Shown here in pieces: positions 35,703 to 44,463 of a DNA stretch of 64,000 nucleotides. The number at the start of each line of letters is the position of its first letter. The first letter of the stretch is position 1. The DNA is from Hymenobacter psychrotolerans DSM 18569 (lineage in GTDB: Bacteria; Bacteroidota; Bacteroidia; Cytophagales; Hymenobacteraceae). A model generated the notes under the pieces. The model was given only the letters and a program-made list of their open reading frames with translations. It did not search any database and was not told where the DNA came from. Where the stretch lies: contig NZ_FRAS01000019.1 of NCBI RefSeq assembly GCF_900142395.1, positions 1-64,000 on the forward strand, given 5' to 3'. A program made the position numbers and the translations under genes.

Positions 35703-35924
35703 ATGTCAACTGTTTTTCGTCAGCTTTTTCTGGGGTTGCTGTGGGTGTACCGGCACCTGATTTCGCCGCTCACGCCGGCCAGCTGCCGCTACACGCCCAC
35801 CTGCTCGGCCTACGCGGTGCAGGCCATTGAAAAGTATGGCCCCTGGCGCGGCGGCCGGCTGGCGCTGCGCCGCATTGCCAGCTGCCACCCCTGGGGCGGC
35901 CACGGCCACGACCCGGTACCGTAG
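35703..35924 (+). CDS. yidD: Membrane protein insertion efficiency factor YidD
   Basis: A 73-residue protein with the full YidD pattern: [31 protein letters not shown], with the conserved Cys residues and P.CR..PTCS.Y, then [28 protein letters not shown]. YidD is a small amphipathic inner-membrane-associated protein thought to help YidC insert membrane proteins. In many bacteria it sits in rpmH-rnpA-yidD-yidC; here none of these is adjacent. Length is normal. It is divergent from the S46 peptidase gene. Confidence 0.93.
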   Translation: MSTVFRQLFLGLLWVYRHLISPLTPASCRYTPTCSAYAVQAIEKYGPWRGGRLALRRIASCHPWGGHGHDPVP

Positions 35925-36026
35925 CGCTGGCTCTTACTTTTTTGGCGGCTCTCCCGTATAAGGCCTGTTCCGTTACTGCGCCGGCTTGTAGTCGGGCAGC
36001 TTTTTTTCATCACTGCTTCCTTCCAG

Positions 36027-36929
36027 ATGTCCAGAATATTCCTGCTCAGCCTTGGCCTGCTAACGATGCTTAACGCGTCCTGCTCGCAGGCCCAGAGCGA
36101 CACAGCCAAAGAGTCGAACGACGCGCCGAAATCAGAGAAGAAGAAGGGTAAGAAAGGCAAGAAAGATAAGTCGAACAGCGGGCCGGTGGCGGCGCTGGAA
36201 TCGGTAGGCGAGCTGCAGGGCGGCATTCCGGAAAGCTCCGGGCTGGCCCACGGCGGCCGGGCCGGTACGTTCTACACGCACGGCGACGCGGGCACCAAAC
36301 CAATTCTTTACCTCATCAACGAGAAAGGCGAAAAGCTTGGTGAGCGGGAGTTGCCGGTCAGCAACGTTGACTGGGAAAGCCTCGCCGACGACGGCCAGGG
36401 CACGGTTTTCGTGACGGATGCCGGCAACAACAACAACTCCCGCCGCGACCTGACCATCTACCGCGTCAATCCACAGCAGCCGGACAAAGTGGGCAAAATT
36501 AGCTTCCGCTACCCCGACCAGTCGGCTTTCCCCCCCCCGAAAGAGGAGCGCAACTTCGACTGTGAGGCTTCGCTCTGGCACGCGGGTAAGGTGTATCTGT
36601 TCACGAAGGACCGCGCCAACCAAAGCACCAGCAAGGTGTATACCGTGCCCGACCAGCCCGGCTCCCACACCGCCGAGCTGCTCACCAAGCTCTCTATTTC
36701 CGGCGAGGTAACGGGCGCCGACCTCAGCCCCGATGGCCGCCACCTGGCGCTGCTGGGCCGGGAGCAGCTGTTTCTGCTGGAAGGCACTGACCTGAGCAGC
36801 GCCCTGCAAGCCACCCCAAAAAGCATTTCGCTGAAAGGCGCCGGCCAAACCGAAGGCGTGCTGTTCCTCGACAACGGCACGCTGCTCATCAGCACCGAAC
36901 AGGGCGCGCTCTACCGCTATAAGCTGTAG
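36027..36929 (+). CDS. Lipoprotein with a probable beta-propeller (SdiA-regulated-like) domain
   Basis: A 300-residue protein with a lipoprotein signal and lipobox LNASC (Cys about 19). A strongly basic linker follows, KSEKKKGKKGKKDKSNSG (about residues 35-52). The folded part has repeating strand motifs such as GIPESSGLAHGGRAGTFYTH, DWESLADDGQGTVFVTDAGN, FDCEASLWHAGKVYLFTKD and SLKGAGQTEGVLFLDNG. These resemble the blades of SMP-30/NHL or SdiA-regulated propellers, where E.E and D.G signatures bind metal. No catalytic function can be assigned. The Lys-rich linker resembles the tail of the S46 peptidase encoded on the other side of yidD, though the two are unrelated folds. A long terminator follows. 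Confidence 0.72.
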   Translation: MSRIFLLSLGLLTMLNASCSQAQSDTAKESNDAPKSEKKKGKKGKKDKSNSGPVAALESVGELQGGIPESSGLAHGGRAGTFYTHGDAGTKPILYLINEKGEKLGERELPVSNVDWESLADDGQGTVFVTDAGNNNNSRRDLTIYRVNPQQPDKVGKISFRYPDQSAFPPPKEERNFDCEASLWHAGKVYLFTKDRANQSTSKVYTVPDQPGSHTAELLTKLSISGEVTGADLSPDGRHLALLGREQLFLLEGTDLSSALQATPKSISLKGAGQTEGVLFLDNGTLLISTEQGALYRYKL

Positions 36930-36949
36930 CCGCCGTTTGGTGTTGCTGT

Positions 36950-36995
36950 CAGTAAAAAAGGCCACCCGTTTCACAACAGGTGGCCTTTTTTACTG
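36950..36995. terminator. Bidirectional terminator between the propeller lipoprotein and lgt
   Basis: 17-bp perfect arms (36950-36966 and 36979-36995) with a 12-nt loop, A-run on one arm and T-run on the other. It lies between two convergent genes. Confidence 0.88.
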
Positions 36996-37008
36996 AGCGA
37001 AGCAGTGG

Positions 37009-38007
37009 CTAGGCTTTGATGGTTTTCTTGTCGTTGGCTTCCTGCTCTTCTAGGTCGCGGGGCGCGTAGCCGTGAGGGTTGTTGGGGTCTTTGCCGGCGC
37101 GCAGCAGCACCCAGATACCTACCAGAATCAGCGGTAAACTCAGGATCTGGCCCATGTTCAGGGGCATTCCGTTTTCAAAAGCCACCTGATTTTCCTTCAG
37201 GAACTCGCCGAGAAAACGCTGCGTGAAGAGCAGCACCACAAACAGCCCGAATAACTGCCCCCGAGGCGTACGCTCTTTGGTGCGGTTCCACATGGCGTAG
37301 AGCAGCAGGAGCAGCCCGATGCAGAAAGCGGCTTCGTAAATCTGGGTGGGGTGGCGCGGCACGGCCATCAGCGTGTTGGGTGCTACCGGCGCGCCCTCCG
37401 GCAGCATGGTATAAGTGCGGCTGCCATCCGGGGCTATGCCGGGGGCAATTTGCACAGCACCGGCCGGCAATGGCTGGGTGGCGGGCAGCAGGTGCTCCGT
37501 GTCGCGCACGAACACAAACGCCCACGGCTTATCGGTAGGCTCCCCTACTATCTCGGAATTCATCAGGTTGCCCAGCCGGATCATGGCGCCGCCGAGGGCT
37601 ACTACAATCACAATCCGGTCGAGGACCCAGAGGTAATCGAACTTATTATTGCGGGCAAACAGCCAGGTAGCCAGCAGGATGCCCAGCGTAGCGCCGTGGC
37701 TGGCCAGGCCGCCTTCCCAGATTTTGAAGATGTCCCAGAAGTGCTCCGCCGTGAGGTAGTAGCCGGGGTCGTAGAAGAGCACGTGGCCCAGCCGCGCGCC
37801 CAGCACGGTACCCACCAGCACATAGATGGTGATGACATCAACCCAGCGCGGCGACACCTTCTCCGACTTATAGATGTGCGACAGGATAAACGTGCCGAAC
37901 ACGAACCCCGACATGAACAGCAGCCCATACCAACGCAGCGTCAGCGGGCCTATTTCGGCCAGAATGGGGCTGGGGTTCCAGGTAATAAAAGAGAGAAACG
38001 AATACAT
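37009..38007 (-). CDS. lgt: Prolipoprotein diacylglyceryl transferase
   Basis: A 332-residue polytopic membrane enzyme that attaches diacylglycerol to the lipobox cysteine of prolipoproteins. It has the Lgt signature pieces ISPILAEIGP-like start (PSPILAEIGPLTLRWYGLLF), GARLGHVLFYDP, GGLASHGATLGILLA, ALGGAMIRLGNLMNSEIVG and later PRHPTQIYEA. It is longer than the usual 260-290 residues because of an inserted stretch of about 45 residues (LPATQPLPAGAVQIAPG and following) before the PRHPTQ motif. Such insertions are known in Bacteroidota Lgt proteins. Many putative lipoproteins in this window would be its substrates. The promoter lies 24 nt upstream. Confidence 0.94.
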   Translation of the reverse strand: MYSFLSFITWNPSPILAEIGPLTLRWYGLLFMSGFVFGTFILSHIYKSEKVSPRWVDVITIYVLVGTVLGARLGHVLFYDPGYYLTAEHFWDIFKIWEGGLASHGATLGILLATWLFARNNKFDYLWVLDRIVIVVALGGAMIRLGNLMNSEIVGEPTDKPWAFVFVRDTEHLLPATQPLPAGAVQIAPGIAPDGSRTYTMLPEGAPVAPNTLMAVPRHPTQIYEAAFCIGLLLLLYAMWNRTKERTPRGQLFGLFVVLLFTQRFLGEFLKENQVAFENGMPLNMGQILSLPLILVGIWVLLRAGKDPNNPHGYAPRDLEEQEANDKKTIKA

Positions 38008-38030
38008 ACGAGGTGGCTCGGGGTAGAGCG

Positions 38031-38038
38031 CAAAGGTA
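38031..38038 (-). promoter_or_regulatory. -7 promoter element TACCTTTG of lgt
   Basis: A full TAnnTTTG match on the minus strand, 23 nt before the lgt ATG. No -33 match was found. Confidence 0.5.
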
Positions 38039-38067
38039 GGAGTTGTGCGGAAAGCACGAAGGCAGGG

Positions 38068-40002
38068 CTACAGCGCGTTCAGTTCTTCGGTGTAGCCGCC
38101 GCTCAGGATGGGGAAACGCAGCCAGGAGCGCGGGTCTACATTGTAGTCGTCGAGGTGGAAGCTGGGGGCGTACCGCTCGCGCTTCCACTGGTTGCGGCTC
38201 CAGAGGCTGTAGAACCGCTTCACGTAGGTCTTGAGCTGCTCGGGGTCGGGGGCCGGGTCCTCCTGCACCAACGTAGCCAGCACCTGCTGCGGGCTAAGCC
38301 GGTCGTAGAAAGCCAGCCGCTCGATGCGGTTGAGCAGCACGTAGGGCATCAGGTCCCGCTCATCGGTCTGCTTTTCTTCGAGGGGGCGCAGCTCGGCGGT
38401 GGGTTGCAGGCCATTCACGTGGCGCAACGCGGGGTAGTTCAGCTCGGTTTCGGCCCAGCGCAGCCACTTCTTCACGAAGTCCTTATCGACGCCGGCAATG
38501 GGCGAGATGCTGCCGGCCGTGTCGCCGTCCATGGTGCAGTAGCCCACACTGGCTTCCGAGCGGTTGGACGTGGTGATGAGCAGGCAGTTCTGCACGTTGG
38601 CCAGCAGCCAGATAGCCGGAGCCCGCACCCGCGCCTGAATGTTCTGCAACGCCAGGTCGTCGGTTTTCCAGGTCAGCTCGCGGTGCAGGGCCTGCTCGAT
38701 TTTGCCTACGTAGCCGTTTACTTCCTGGTCAATTTCCCAGTTGTAAAACACCGCGCCCAGCGAATCAGCCAGCTCTTTAGCGGAGTTGAAGGTGTCGTCG
38801 GAGGAATTGACGGTGCCCTGGTAGGCGCAGGTGAGCAGGCGCTGCGTGATGCGCTGGTTGGCCGTTGCCTGCTCATGGTCGGGCGCCGACAGGGAGGCAT
38901 CTTTCGGGCCGGGCGCGTCCTGGTCGGCTACAGGCACGGCGGGGCCGGCTATCTGCTCGATTTCCTCGGTGGTGAAGCAGCCGGAGCGGCGCATAAATTC
39001 GGCGGTGCCCAGCTCGGCCGCGCCCAGTCGTACCATTTCGGCTACAGCCACCGCGCACATGCAGGAGTCGGCACCGCCGCTCAGACTCAGCACAAAGCCA
39101 CGGCTGCGGGCCTTGCGCAGGTAATCGAACAGGGCCAGGCTCAGCGCCTGGTTCAGCTCGCGGTACTCATCGGGCGTGGGCAGCGGCTGGATTTCTTCGG
39201 CCCGCACCTGCTCTGCGTCGAAATCCACGTCTACGCATTCCATGTCCACTTCCTTGAAGCTCATGAGCTGGTTGCGCAGCAGCAGATGGCCGTTGCGGGC
39301 CACCAGAATTTCGCCGTCGTACACGGTGCGGCCCGCCTCATTGCCGAGCAGGTTGGCGTAGAGGTAGGTGCAGTTGAAGGTGCGCGAGGCCTTGGTCACC
39401 AGCTGGTAGCGCACGTCGGTCTTGCTCATGGCAAAGTGGCTCGCCGACGGATTCACAATCAGGTCTACGCGGCCCATCAGGCGGCAGGCGGGCCGCACAT
39501 CGTCGGGCCGCCACGCATCCTCGCAAATCTCAAACCCGAACTTCACGCCCTGATGCTCGAAAATCAGGTCGCCGAGCGTCCACTCCTCTCCTTCCCAGCG
39601 CACCGTTGTCGTTTCGCCGGCCGGCCAGGGCTGAAAGAAGCGCGGCTCGTAGTGCACCCCGTCGTTGGCCAGAAACTGCTTGGCCGCAAAGCCCAGAATC
39701 TGCCCGTCGCGGAGCACGGCGGCCGTGTTGTAGGTGCGGTGGTTGAGCCGGACGGGCAGGCCTACTACCACGCAGATGCCCTCGGTCCAGGGCCGCACCT
39801 GCTGCAGGTGCGCCAGCGCCGACTCCGGCAGCCAGTCGCTCAGAAACAGGTCTTCGCAGTTGTAGCCCGTCAGGCAAAGCTCCGGCAGGCACAGCAGCTG
39901 CACGCCGGCGGCTTTGGCCTGCTCTATAGCTTCGCGGATGGTGCGCAGGTTGTGGGTCCAGTCAAACGGTATCTGGTTGAGGGCGGCGCCGGCAATACGC
40001 AT
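38068..40002 (-). CDS. nadE: Glutamine-dependent NAD+ synthetase
   Basis: A 644-residue two-domain enzyme making NAD+ from deamido-NAD+, ATP and glutamine. The N-terminal nitrilase-type glutaminase has the Glu of LPELCLTGYNCEDLF, the Lys of AAKQFLANDGVHYEPRFF and the Cys of FGFEICEDAWRP, giving the Glu-Lys-Cys triad. The C-terminal synthetase has the ATP-binding loop SLSGGADSCMCAV (SGGxDS) and the family blocks NVQNCLLITTSNRSEASVGYC and TMDGDTAGSISPIAGVDK. The ATG at 40000-40002 (MRIAGAALNQIPFDW) matches the usual start; a longer frame from 40041 would add 13 residues without family support. Confidence 0.94.
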   Translation of the reverse strand: MRIAGAALNQIPFDWTHNLRTIREAIEQAKAAGVQLLCLPELCLTGYNCEDLFLSDWLPESALAHLQQVRPWTEGICVVVGLPVRLNHRTYNTAAVLRDGQILGFAAKQFLANDGVHYEPRFFQPWPAGETTTVRWEGEEWTLGDLIFEHQGVKFGFEICEDAWRPDDVRPACRLMGRVDLIVNPSASHFAMSKTDVRYQLVTKASRTFNCTYLYANLLGNEAGRTVYDGEILVARNGHLLLRNQLMSFKEVDMECVDVDFDAEQVRAEEIQPLPTPDEYRELNQALSLALFDYLRKARSRGFVLSLSGGADSCMCAVAVAEMVRLGAAELGTAEFMRRSGCFTTEEIEQIAGPAVPVADQDAPGPKDASLSAPDHEQATANQRITQRLLTCAYQGTVNSSDDTFNSAKELADSLGAVFYNWEIDQEVNGYVGKIEQALHRELTWKTDDLALQNIQARVRAPAIWLLANVQNCLLITTSNRSEASVGYCTMDGDTAGSISPIAGVDKDFVKKWLRWAETELNYPALRHVNGLQPTAELRPLEEKQTDERDLMPYVLLNRIERLAFYDRLSPQQVLATLVQEDPAPDPEQLKTYVKRFYSLWSRNQWKRERYAPSFHLDDYNVDPRSWLRFPILSGGYTEELNAL

Positions 40003-40125
40003 GGAATAAGGGAATAAGGTTGAGTATGCAAATAACTCCAAATGTTTGGCTCGGGTTGCCCACCGCAGCCGGTGCGGTGAATTGCCTCGACCAGAATTCG
40101 ATGCTCACCCCCTCTCCTGCTCCCG

Positions 40126-41304
40126 CTACTCCGCGGCCAGTGCCTGGCGTTTGCCCTGGCTGTCGACCACACTCAGCTTGCCGTTTTCTATTAGCAGCGC
40201 CTGCAGAGGTTGCCCGGCATCACACCTCTCCTGATGCGGCAAATCAATGGCAATGATTTTGCCGTGGTATAGCGGCTTGATAGCCTCCACGGGCGTGTGC
40301 CCAATTACCATCGTGGTGGCCCCATAGGTTTTGAGCACTTGGTCTACCTGCACTTCTGCGGGCTTTTCCTGGGCCAGCCCGCGGTACCAATCGGGGCTGG
40401 TGGGCGGCTGGGTTGCTTGCTTTTCCTGCGGCGTCAGGTGAGCCACCGGCACGTCGAGGCTGTAACGGGCCAGGTCGTTCAGACGAGTCAGCGGCAAGTT
40501 TTGTGCTGCCAGCTCTGGGCTGATGCCGCCATGCGCAAACAGTGTGGTTCCAATTCGCTCGACCACGTTTTTGGTGCGCAGCCAGCGGCCCAACAGGCTA
40601 TGGCTGCCGTACCACTTTTCGTAGGGCAAGCCCAGTGTGTCGGCGTTTGCGCGGTATTTGCGGCGCAGGTATTTGTAGTGGCCCGTCAGGTTCATCCGTT
40701 CGTGGTTGCCCACGATGAAGTGCACCTTGCCGCCGGCCTGCACGGCTTCCTGCTCCAGCTTATACATCAGCCACAGGCACTCCGTCACGTTCAGGCCCCT
40801 ATCGAAAAAGTCGCCGACCAGCACTAGGTGGCCTTGCCCGTACTGCCAGTTCAGGTTCTGGTCTACCACGCCGGCTCCGCGCAGCAGCTGTTCAAATCCT
40901 TTGAAGTTGCCTTCGATATCGGAAAGTGCCAGCAGCTTCGGCACCGCCGCGTATTCTGCCACTTCTGGTTGGGCTGGGGTTGGGCGCAGCGGCACGCGGA
41001 ACTGCCGGTTCGTTTCGGATACAAAACACGTCAGCACCGCGTCGGCCTTCAGTGTATCCGTAAGCAGTTGCAGCTTCCCGTTACGCGGCGCAATCTGCCA
41101 GCTGATGAGGGTAGCGCCCTGGTAATAAACCACCGGCCCATCGGCGGCGAAACCCGAACGGTCTTTGGTAGCATTGGGCCCCTTAATCGACCAGCCCGGC
41201 AGGAAATAAAACTTGTCGATGACACCCAGCGCAATCAGCCCGATGCCGCCGCCCACATACAATATAACCAGCAGCACAATCCCTAAGAGTAGCTTTTTGA
41301 CCAC
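40126..41304 (-). CDS. Membrane-anchored metallophosphoesterase
   Basis: A 392-residue protein with an N-terminal membrane segment (KKLLLGIVLLVILYVGGGIG). The calcineurin-type metal motifs are in order: LALSDIEGNFKGF (DxxGN variant), VGDFFDRG (GDxxDRG), GNHERM (GNHE), FAHGGISPE (HGG) and VIGHTPVEA (GHTP). It resembles the bacterial Ser/Thr phosphatase-like branch of metallophosphatases, though the substrate is not predictable. The anchor puts the catalytic domain on the periplasmic or cytoplasmic face; I cannot decide which. It precedes nadE on the same strand with a gap of about 120 bp. Confidence 0.84.
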   Translation of the reverse strand: MVKKLLLGIVLLVILYVGGGIGLIALGVIDKFYFLPGWSIKGPNATKDRSGFAADGPVVYYQGATLISWQIAPRNGKLQLLTDTLKADAVLTCFVSETNRQFRVPLRPTPAQPEVAEYAAVPKLLALSDIEGNFKGFEQLLRGAGVVDQNLNWQYGQGHLVLVGDFFDRGLNVTECLWLMYKLEQEAVQAGGKVHFIVGNHERMNLTGHYKYLRRKYRANADTLGLPYEKWYGSHSLLGRWLRTKNVVERIGTTLFAHGGISPELAAQNLPLTRLNDLARYSLDVPVAHLTPQEKQATQPPTSPDWYRGLAQEKPAEVQVDQVLKTYGATTMVIGHTPVEAIKPLYHGKIIAIDLPHQERCDAGQPLQALLIENGKLSVVDSQGKRQALAAE

Positions 41305-41397
41305 TGACGGTATCGTTTATTCTTTATAACAACACTATGTACTAACCATTGATCGAGTCGAAAACAACTTTCCCAACCCCAGCCGGCGCGCGGCCTG

Positions 41398-42138
41398 CTA
41401 CACGCCGAGCGCGGCCAGCGCCCGTTCGGCGGCCAATTGCTCGGCTTGCTTCTTAGAGAGGCCCATGCCCGTAGCCACGGCTTCCCCATCCAGCAAAACG
41501 GTGGCCGAAAACTCCATCACGCCGCCGGGGCGGGCTTCGCCGTTGAGGTCGTAGCGGATGGCTTTGCCGTTGCGCTGCGCCCACTCAATGAGCTTACTTT
41601 TGAAGTTGGCCGTGGTTTCGGTGAGAGATTTCACATCCACGAACGGCTTTACGAGGCGGCTGAGCACGAATTTGCGGGCCGCTTTGTAGCCTTGGTCGAG
41701 GTATACGGCGCCCACCAGCGCTTCCAGCGCGTTGCCGTTGACGGAGCGCGAGCGGGCGGCGCGGCCCTGGCCGGGGTCCAGCTGCACCAGCTTGTCGAGG
41801 CCAAGTTTCAGCGCCAGGCCGTTCAGGCTTTCCCGGTTCACGATGCGGCTGCGCATCTCGGTCAGGAAGCCTTCCTGCTCGTACGGAAACTTGCGAAATA
41901 GATATTCGGCTACGACCGTGCCCAGCACGGCATCGCCCAGAAATTCCAGTCGCTCGTTGCTTTGGTTGCGCCCGGCCTCCGTGGCCTGCTGCTTCACCAC
42001 CGAAGAGTGGGTGAAGGCTAAATGGTAAAGCCGCACGTTTTGAGGCGTGCGGCCGGTTACCGTAGCAATAGCCTGGCGGAAGGCCTTATCCTGGCCCAGC
42101 ATCCGCCGAAAAAACCCGAATAAGGGCAAGCGGCTCAT
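41398..42138 (-). CDS. rnc: Ribonuclease III
   Basis: A 246-residue double-strand-specific endoribonuclease for rRNA and mRNA processing. The catalytic signature NERLEFLGDAVLGTVVAEYLF is near residue 45, with the second metal-binding acidic region EALVGAVYLDQGYKAARKFV further on. The C-terminal dsRNA-binding domain begins near DFKSKLIEWAQRNGKAIRYD-like residues (NFKSKLIEWAQRNG) and ends with GMGLSKKQAEQLAAERALAAL. Length is normal. It starts 5 bp after the fabF stop codon, the usual acpP-fabF-rnc order in Bacteroidota. Confidence 0.95.
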   Translation of the reverse strand: MSRLPLFGFFRRMLGQDKAFRQAIATVTGRTPQNVRLYHLAFTHSSVVKQQATEAGRNQSNERLEFLGDAVLGTVVAEYLFRKFPYEQEGFLTEMRSRIVNRESLNGLALKLGLDKLVQLDPGQGRAARSRSVNGNALEALVGAVYLDQGYKAARKFVLSRLVKPFVDVKSLTETTANFKSKLIEWAQRNGKAIRYDLNGEARPGGVMEFSATVLLDGEAVATGMGLSKKQAEQLAAERALAALGV

Positions 42139-42143
42139 TGCAG

Positions 42144-43394
42144 TTATTCCTGAAACTTGCGGAACACCACCGAGGTGTTGTGGCCGCCAAACCCGAACGT
42201 GTTGCTCATCGCCACACGTACCTCCCGCTTCTGGGCCTCATTGAACGTAAAGTTCAGCTTGGGGTCCAGTTCGGGGTCGTCGGTGAAATGGTTGATGGTG
42301 GGAGGCACAATGCCGTGCTGAATAGCCAGAATGCTGGCTACGGCCTCAATACCGCCCGCACCGCCCAGCAGGTGGCCAGTCATGCTCTTGGTAGAGCTGA
42401 TGTTGAGCTTGTAGGCGTGCTCGCCAAACACTTTCTGGATGGCTTTCACCTCAGCTCCATCGCCGAGCGGCGTGCTGGTGCCGTGCGTGTTGATGTAGTC
42501 TACCTCTTCCGGCTGAATACCAGCATCGCGCAGGGCGTTCTGCATTACCAGTACCACGCCTTCACCGGTGGGGTCCGGCGCCGTGATGTGGTACGCATCC
42601 GACGACAAGCCGCCGCCGATAATTTCGGCGTAGATCTTGGCACCACGAGCCTGAGCATGCTCATACGCTTCCAGAATCAACGCGCCGGCGCCTTCCCCCA
42701 ACACGAAACCGTCACGGTCCTTGTCGTAAGGGCGAGAAGCCGACAACGCATCATCGTTCCGCTCGCTCATGGCCTTCAGCGCATTAAAGCCTCCTACCCC
42801 GGCTTCCGTAATAGCCGCTTCGGAGCCACCCGTCACCACCACGTCGGCCATGCCGAGGCGGATATAGTTGTAGGCAGCCACAATAGCGTCTGACGAAGAA
42901 GCGCAGGCGGAAGTAGTCACGAAGTTGGGCCCCCGGAAGCCATTCTTAATGGAGATGTTCCCCGACGAGCTGTCGGCAATCATCTTCGGAATGAAGAACG
43001 GGTTGTAGCGCGGAGTACCATCGCCTTTGGCGAAGTTGAAGCACTCCTCCTGGAAGGTTTTCAGCCCCCCGATACCCGAACCCCAGATGACCCCTACCCG
43101 ATCCTTGTTGACGCCTTCCAGCAGGCCGGCGTCCTTGATGGCCTCGTCGCTGGCAATGACGGCGAACTGCGTGAACAGGTCCATTTTCCGACCTTCCTTG
43201 CGGTCGAAATAATCGTCCGGGTTGTAGTTTTTCACTTCGCAGGCGAAGCGGGTCTTGAACTTGCTGGCGTCGAAGCGGGTGATGGGCGCGGCGCCGCTTA
43301 CACCCTGGTGCAGGCCTTCCCAGTAAGCCGGGACGGTGCTGCCTAGCGGCGTGATGGCGCCCAGGCCGGTAACGACAACTCTTCGAAAAGCCAT
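42144..43394 (-). CDS. fabF: 3-oxoacyl-[acyl-carrier-protein] synthase II
   Basis: A 416-residue condensing enzyme of fatty-acid elongation. The Cys-His-His triad is present: the cysteine of TTSACASSSDAI near residue 165, the histidine of YINTHGTSTPLGD near 305 and the histidine of KSMTGHLLGGAGGIE near 340. The enzyme joins malonyl-ACP to the growing acyl-ACP, so it works with the acpP product encoded next to it. It starts 92 bp after acpP on the same strand and is followed tightly by rnc. Confidence 0.96.
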   Translation of the reverse strand: MAFRRVVVTGLGAITPLGSTVPAYWEGLHQGVSGAAPITRFDASKFKTRFACEVKNYNPDDYFDRKEGRKMDLFTQFAVIASDEAIKDAGLLEGVNKDRVGVIWGSGIGGLKTFQEECFNFAKGDGTPRYNPFFIPKMIADSSSGNISIKNGFRGPNFVTTSACASSSDAIVAAYNYIRLGMADVVVTGGSEAAITEAGVGGFNALKAMSERNDDALSASRPYDKDRDGFVLGEGAGALILEAYEHAQARGAKIYAEIIGGGLSSDAYHITAPDPTGEGVVLVMQNALRDAGIQPEEVDYINTHGTSTPLGDGAEVKAIQKVFGEHAYKLNISSTKSMTGHLLGGAGGIEAVASILAIQHGIVPPTINHFTDDPELDPKLNFTFNEAQKREVRVAMSNTFGFGGHNTSVVFRKFQE

Positions 43395-43486
43395 AGGCGG
43401 GCAGAGATTACAAAAAGGCAGAAAAGCAAAACGGCCGGCGGCAGGCCGGCCGGAATGCGCAAAAACCGTAGAAAGGTGCGGCTATA

Positions 43487-43723
43487 CTATTTAGCGTGCT
43501 CCTCGAGGTAGCTGATAGCCTGACCCACGGTGCCGATGTTTTCGGCCTGATCGTCTGGGATAGATACGTTGAATTCTTTTTCAAACTCCATGATCAGCTC
43601 CACCGTGTCGAGCGAGTCGGCACCCAGGTCGTTGGTGAACGAAGCCTCCGGAGTAACTTCCGATGCTTCTACGCCTAGTTTGTCGATGATGATGGCTTTT
43701 ACTTTTTCTGCAATTTCAGACAT
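43487..43723 (-). CDS. acpP: Acyl carrier protein
   Basis: A 78-residue acidic four-helix protein. The phosphopantetheine attachment serine is in [17 protein letters not shown] (the DSL motif, about residue 37). The N-terminal helix [18 protein letters not shown] and the rest match bacterial AcpP. It carries acyl chains for FabF and other fatty-acid enzymes. It is first in the acpP-fabF-rnc run. Confidence 0.97.
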   Translation of the reverse strand: MSEIAEKVKAIIIDKLGVEASEVTPEASFTNDLGADSLDTVELIMEFEKEFNVSIPDDQAENIGTVGQAISYLEEHAK

Positions 43724-43852
43724 TTCCGTGGGGGTTTAGAGAAAACTCGCCACAAATAACACCATCTTCCCTAACATTTTCAAACATCGTCCTCCGATTC
43801 TTGCCGGTACAAGATTCTGGCGGGGGTGGTTCGTTTCGGGTTGGGACGTGTG

Positions 43853-43860
43853 TACTTTTG
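43853..43860 (+). promoter_or_regulatory. -7 promoter element TACTTTTG
   Basis: A full TAnnTTTG match 25 nt before the ATG of the IPExxxVDY gene. It faces away from acpP. Confidence 0.5.
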
Positions 43861-43885
43861 CGGGCCACTGCTTCTGGGCCTGTTT

Positions 43886-44314
43886 ATGAAAACCTTCACG
43901 CTGGACGTAGAATACGAGTGCGACTTCGACCTGTTCGGGGTGGTTTCGTCGAGCCGGGAGCATATGCTGGCGTGGCAGCTCAACCAAGCGCTGCACCTGC
44001 GCCTCGTGAAGCAGCAGGACCTGATTTATGACCTGCTCAGCCAGGGCCGGCTCGTTATCAGCAACTACCTGCACGCCACGGAACACTTCACGCTGCGCCT
44101 GCTGCGGAACCGCTCCATCGACCCCTCGGTGCTCAAAAAGCCGTTTCTGGCGCCCGACATCAAGGAATACGATTACCTGATTCAGGTAACCAACGGCAAC
44201 GGCGAGTTGGCCGGCGAGGCGCTACTGGCCCGGCTTACGGCGCTGCCGGTGGTGCAGTACGCCTGCCAATTTGACCCGGATTCGTTGAAGTTTAAAGAAA
44301 ATTTGCTCTTTTGA
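43886..44314 (+). CDS. IPExxxVDY family protein
   Basis: A 142-residue protein of the Bacteroidota-specific IPExxxVDY family, recognised by its position and by its layout: an N-terminal MKTFTLDVEYECDFDLFGVV, then SSREHMLAWQLNQALHLRLV, and KEYDYLIQVTNGNGELAGEALLARL. The family name comes from a central motif, which is degenerate here. Members are small and soluble, usually encoded between the acpP-fabF-rnc group and pyk, and their function is unknown. The ATG at 43886 sits 25 nt after a TACTTTTG promoter. A longer frame from 43826 would overlap that promoter and is rejected. Confidence 0.75.
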   Translation: MKTFTLDVEYECDFDLFGVVSSSREHMLAWQLNQALHLRLVKQQDLIYDLLSQGRLVISNYLHATEHFTLRLLRNRSIDPSVLKKPFLAPDIKEYDYLIQVTNGNGELAGEALLARLTALPVVQYACQFDPDSLKFKENLLF

Positions 44315-44325
44315 ATTCCGGATGA

Positions 44326-44407
44326 AGCGCGAAGCTCCCGTTTCGTACATCGAATAAAGCGGCCCCGAATATGGCCCGCCCGATGCGCGAAACGGGAGCT
44401 TCGCGCT
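44326..44407. repeat. 20-bp perfect inverted repeat, REP/MITE-like
   Basis: The arms 44326-44345 and 44388-44407 are exact reverse complements, with a 42-nt spacer. Further pairing continues inwards imperfectly (TTTCG...ATCG...CGG on each side), giving a hairpin of about 30 bp. It lies in the 150-bp gap between the IPExxxVDY gene and pyk. Confidence 0.8.
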
Positions 44408-44463
44408 GCCTTCGAGGCCCGTTTTGCGGGCTGCTTTTCACTTGTCACCTGTCATTTTACTGC

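Noticed and set aside
37351..40017. A long open frame of 888 codons on the plus strand opposite lgt and nadE
   Set aside because: It is antisense to two clear genes. High GC creates long open frames in shadow frames, and its product has no domain-like pattern.
44371..44463. An upstream ATG for pyk at 44371
   Set aside because: It would translate part of the inverted repeat and adds 31 residues not seen in pyruvate kinases.
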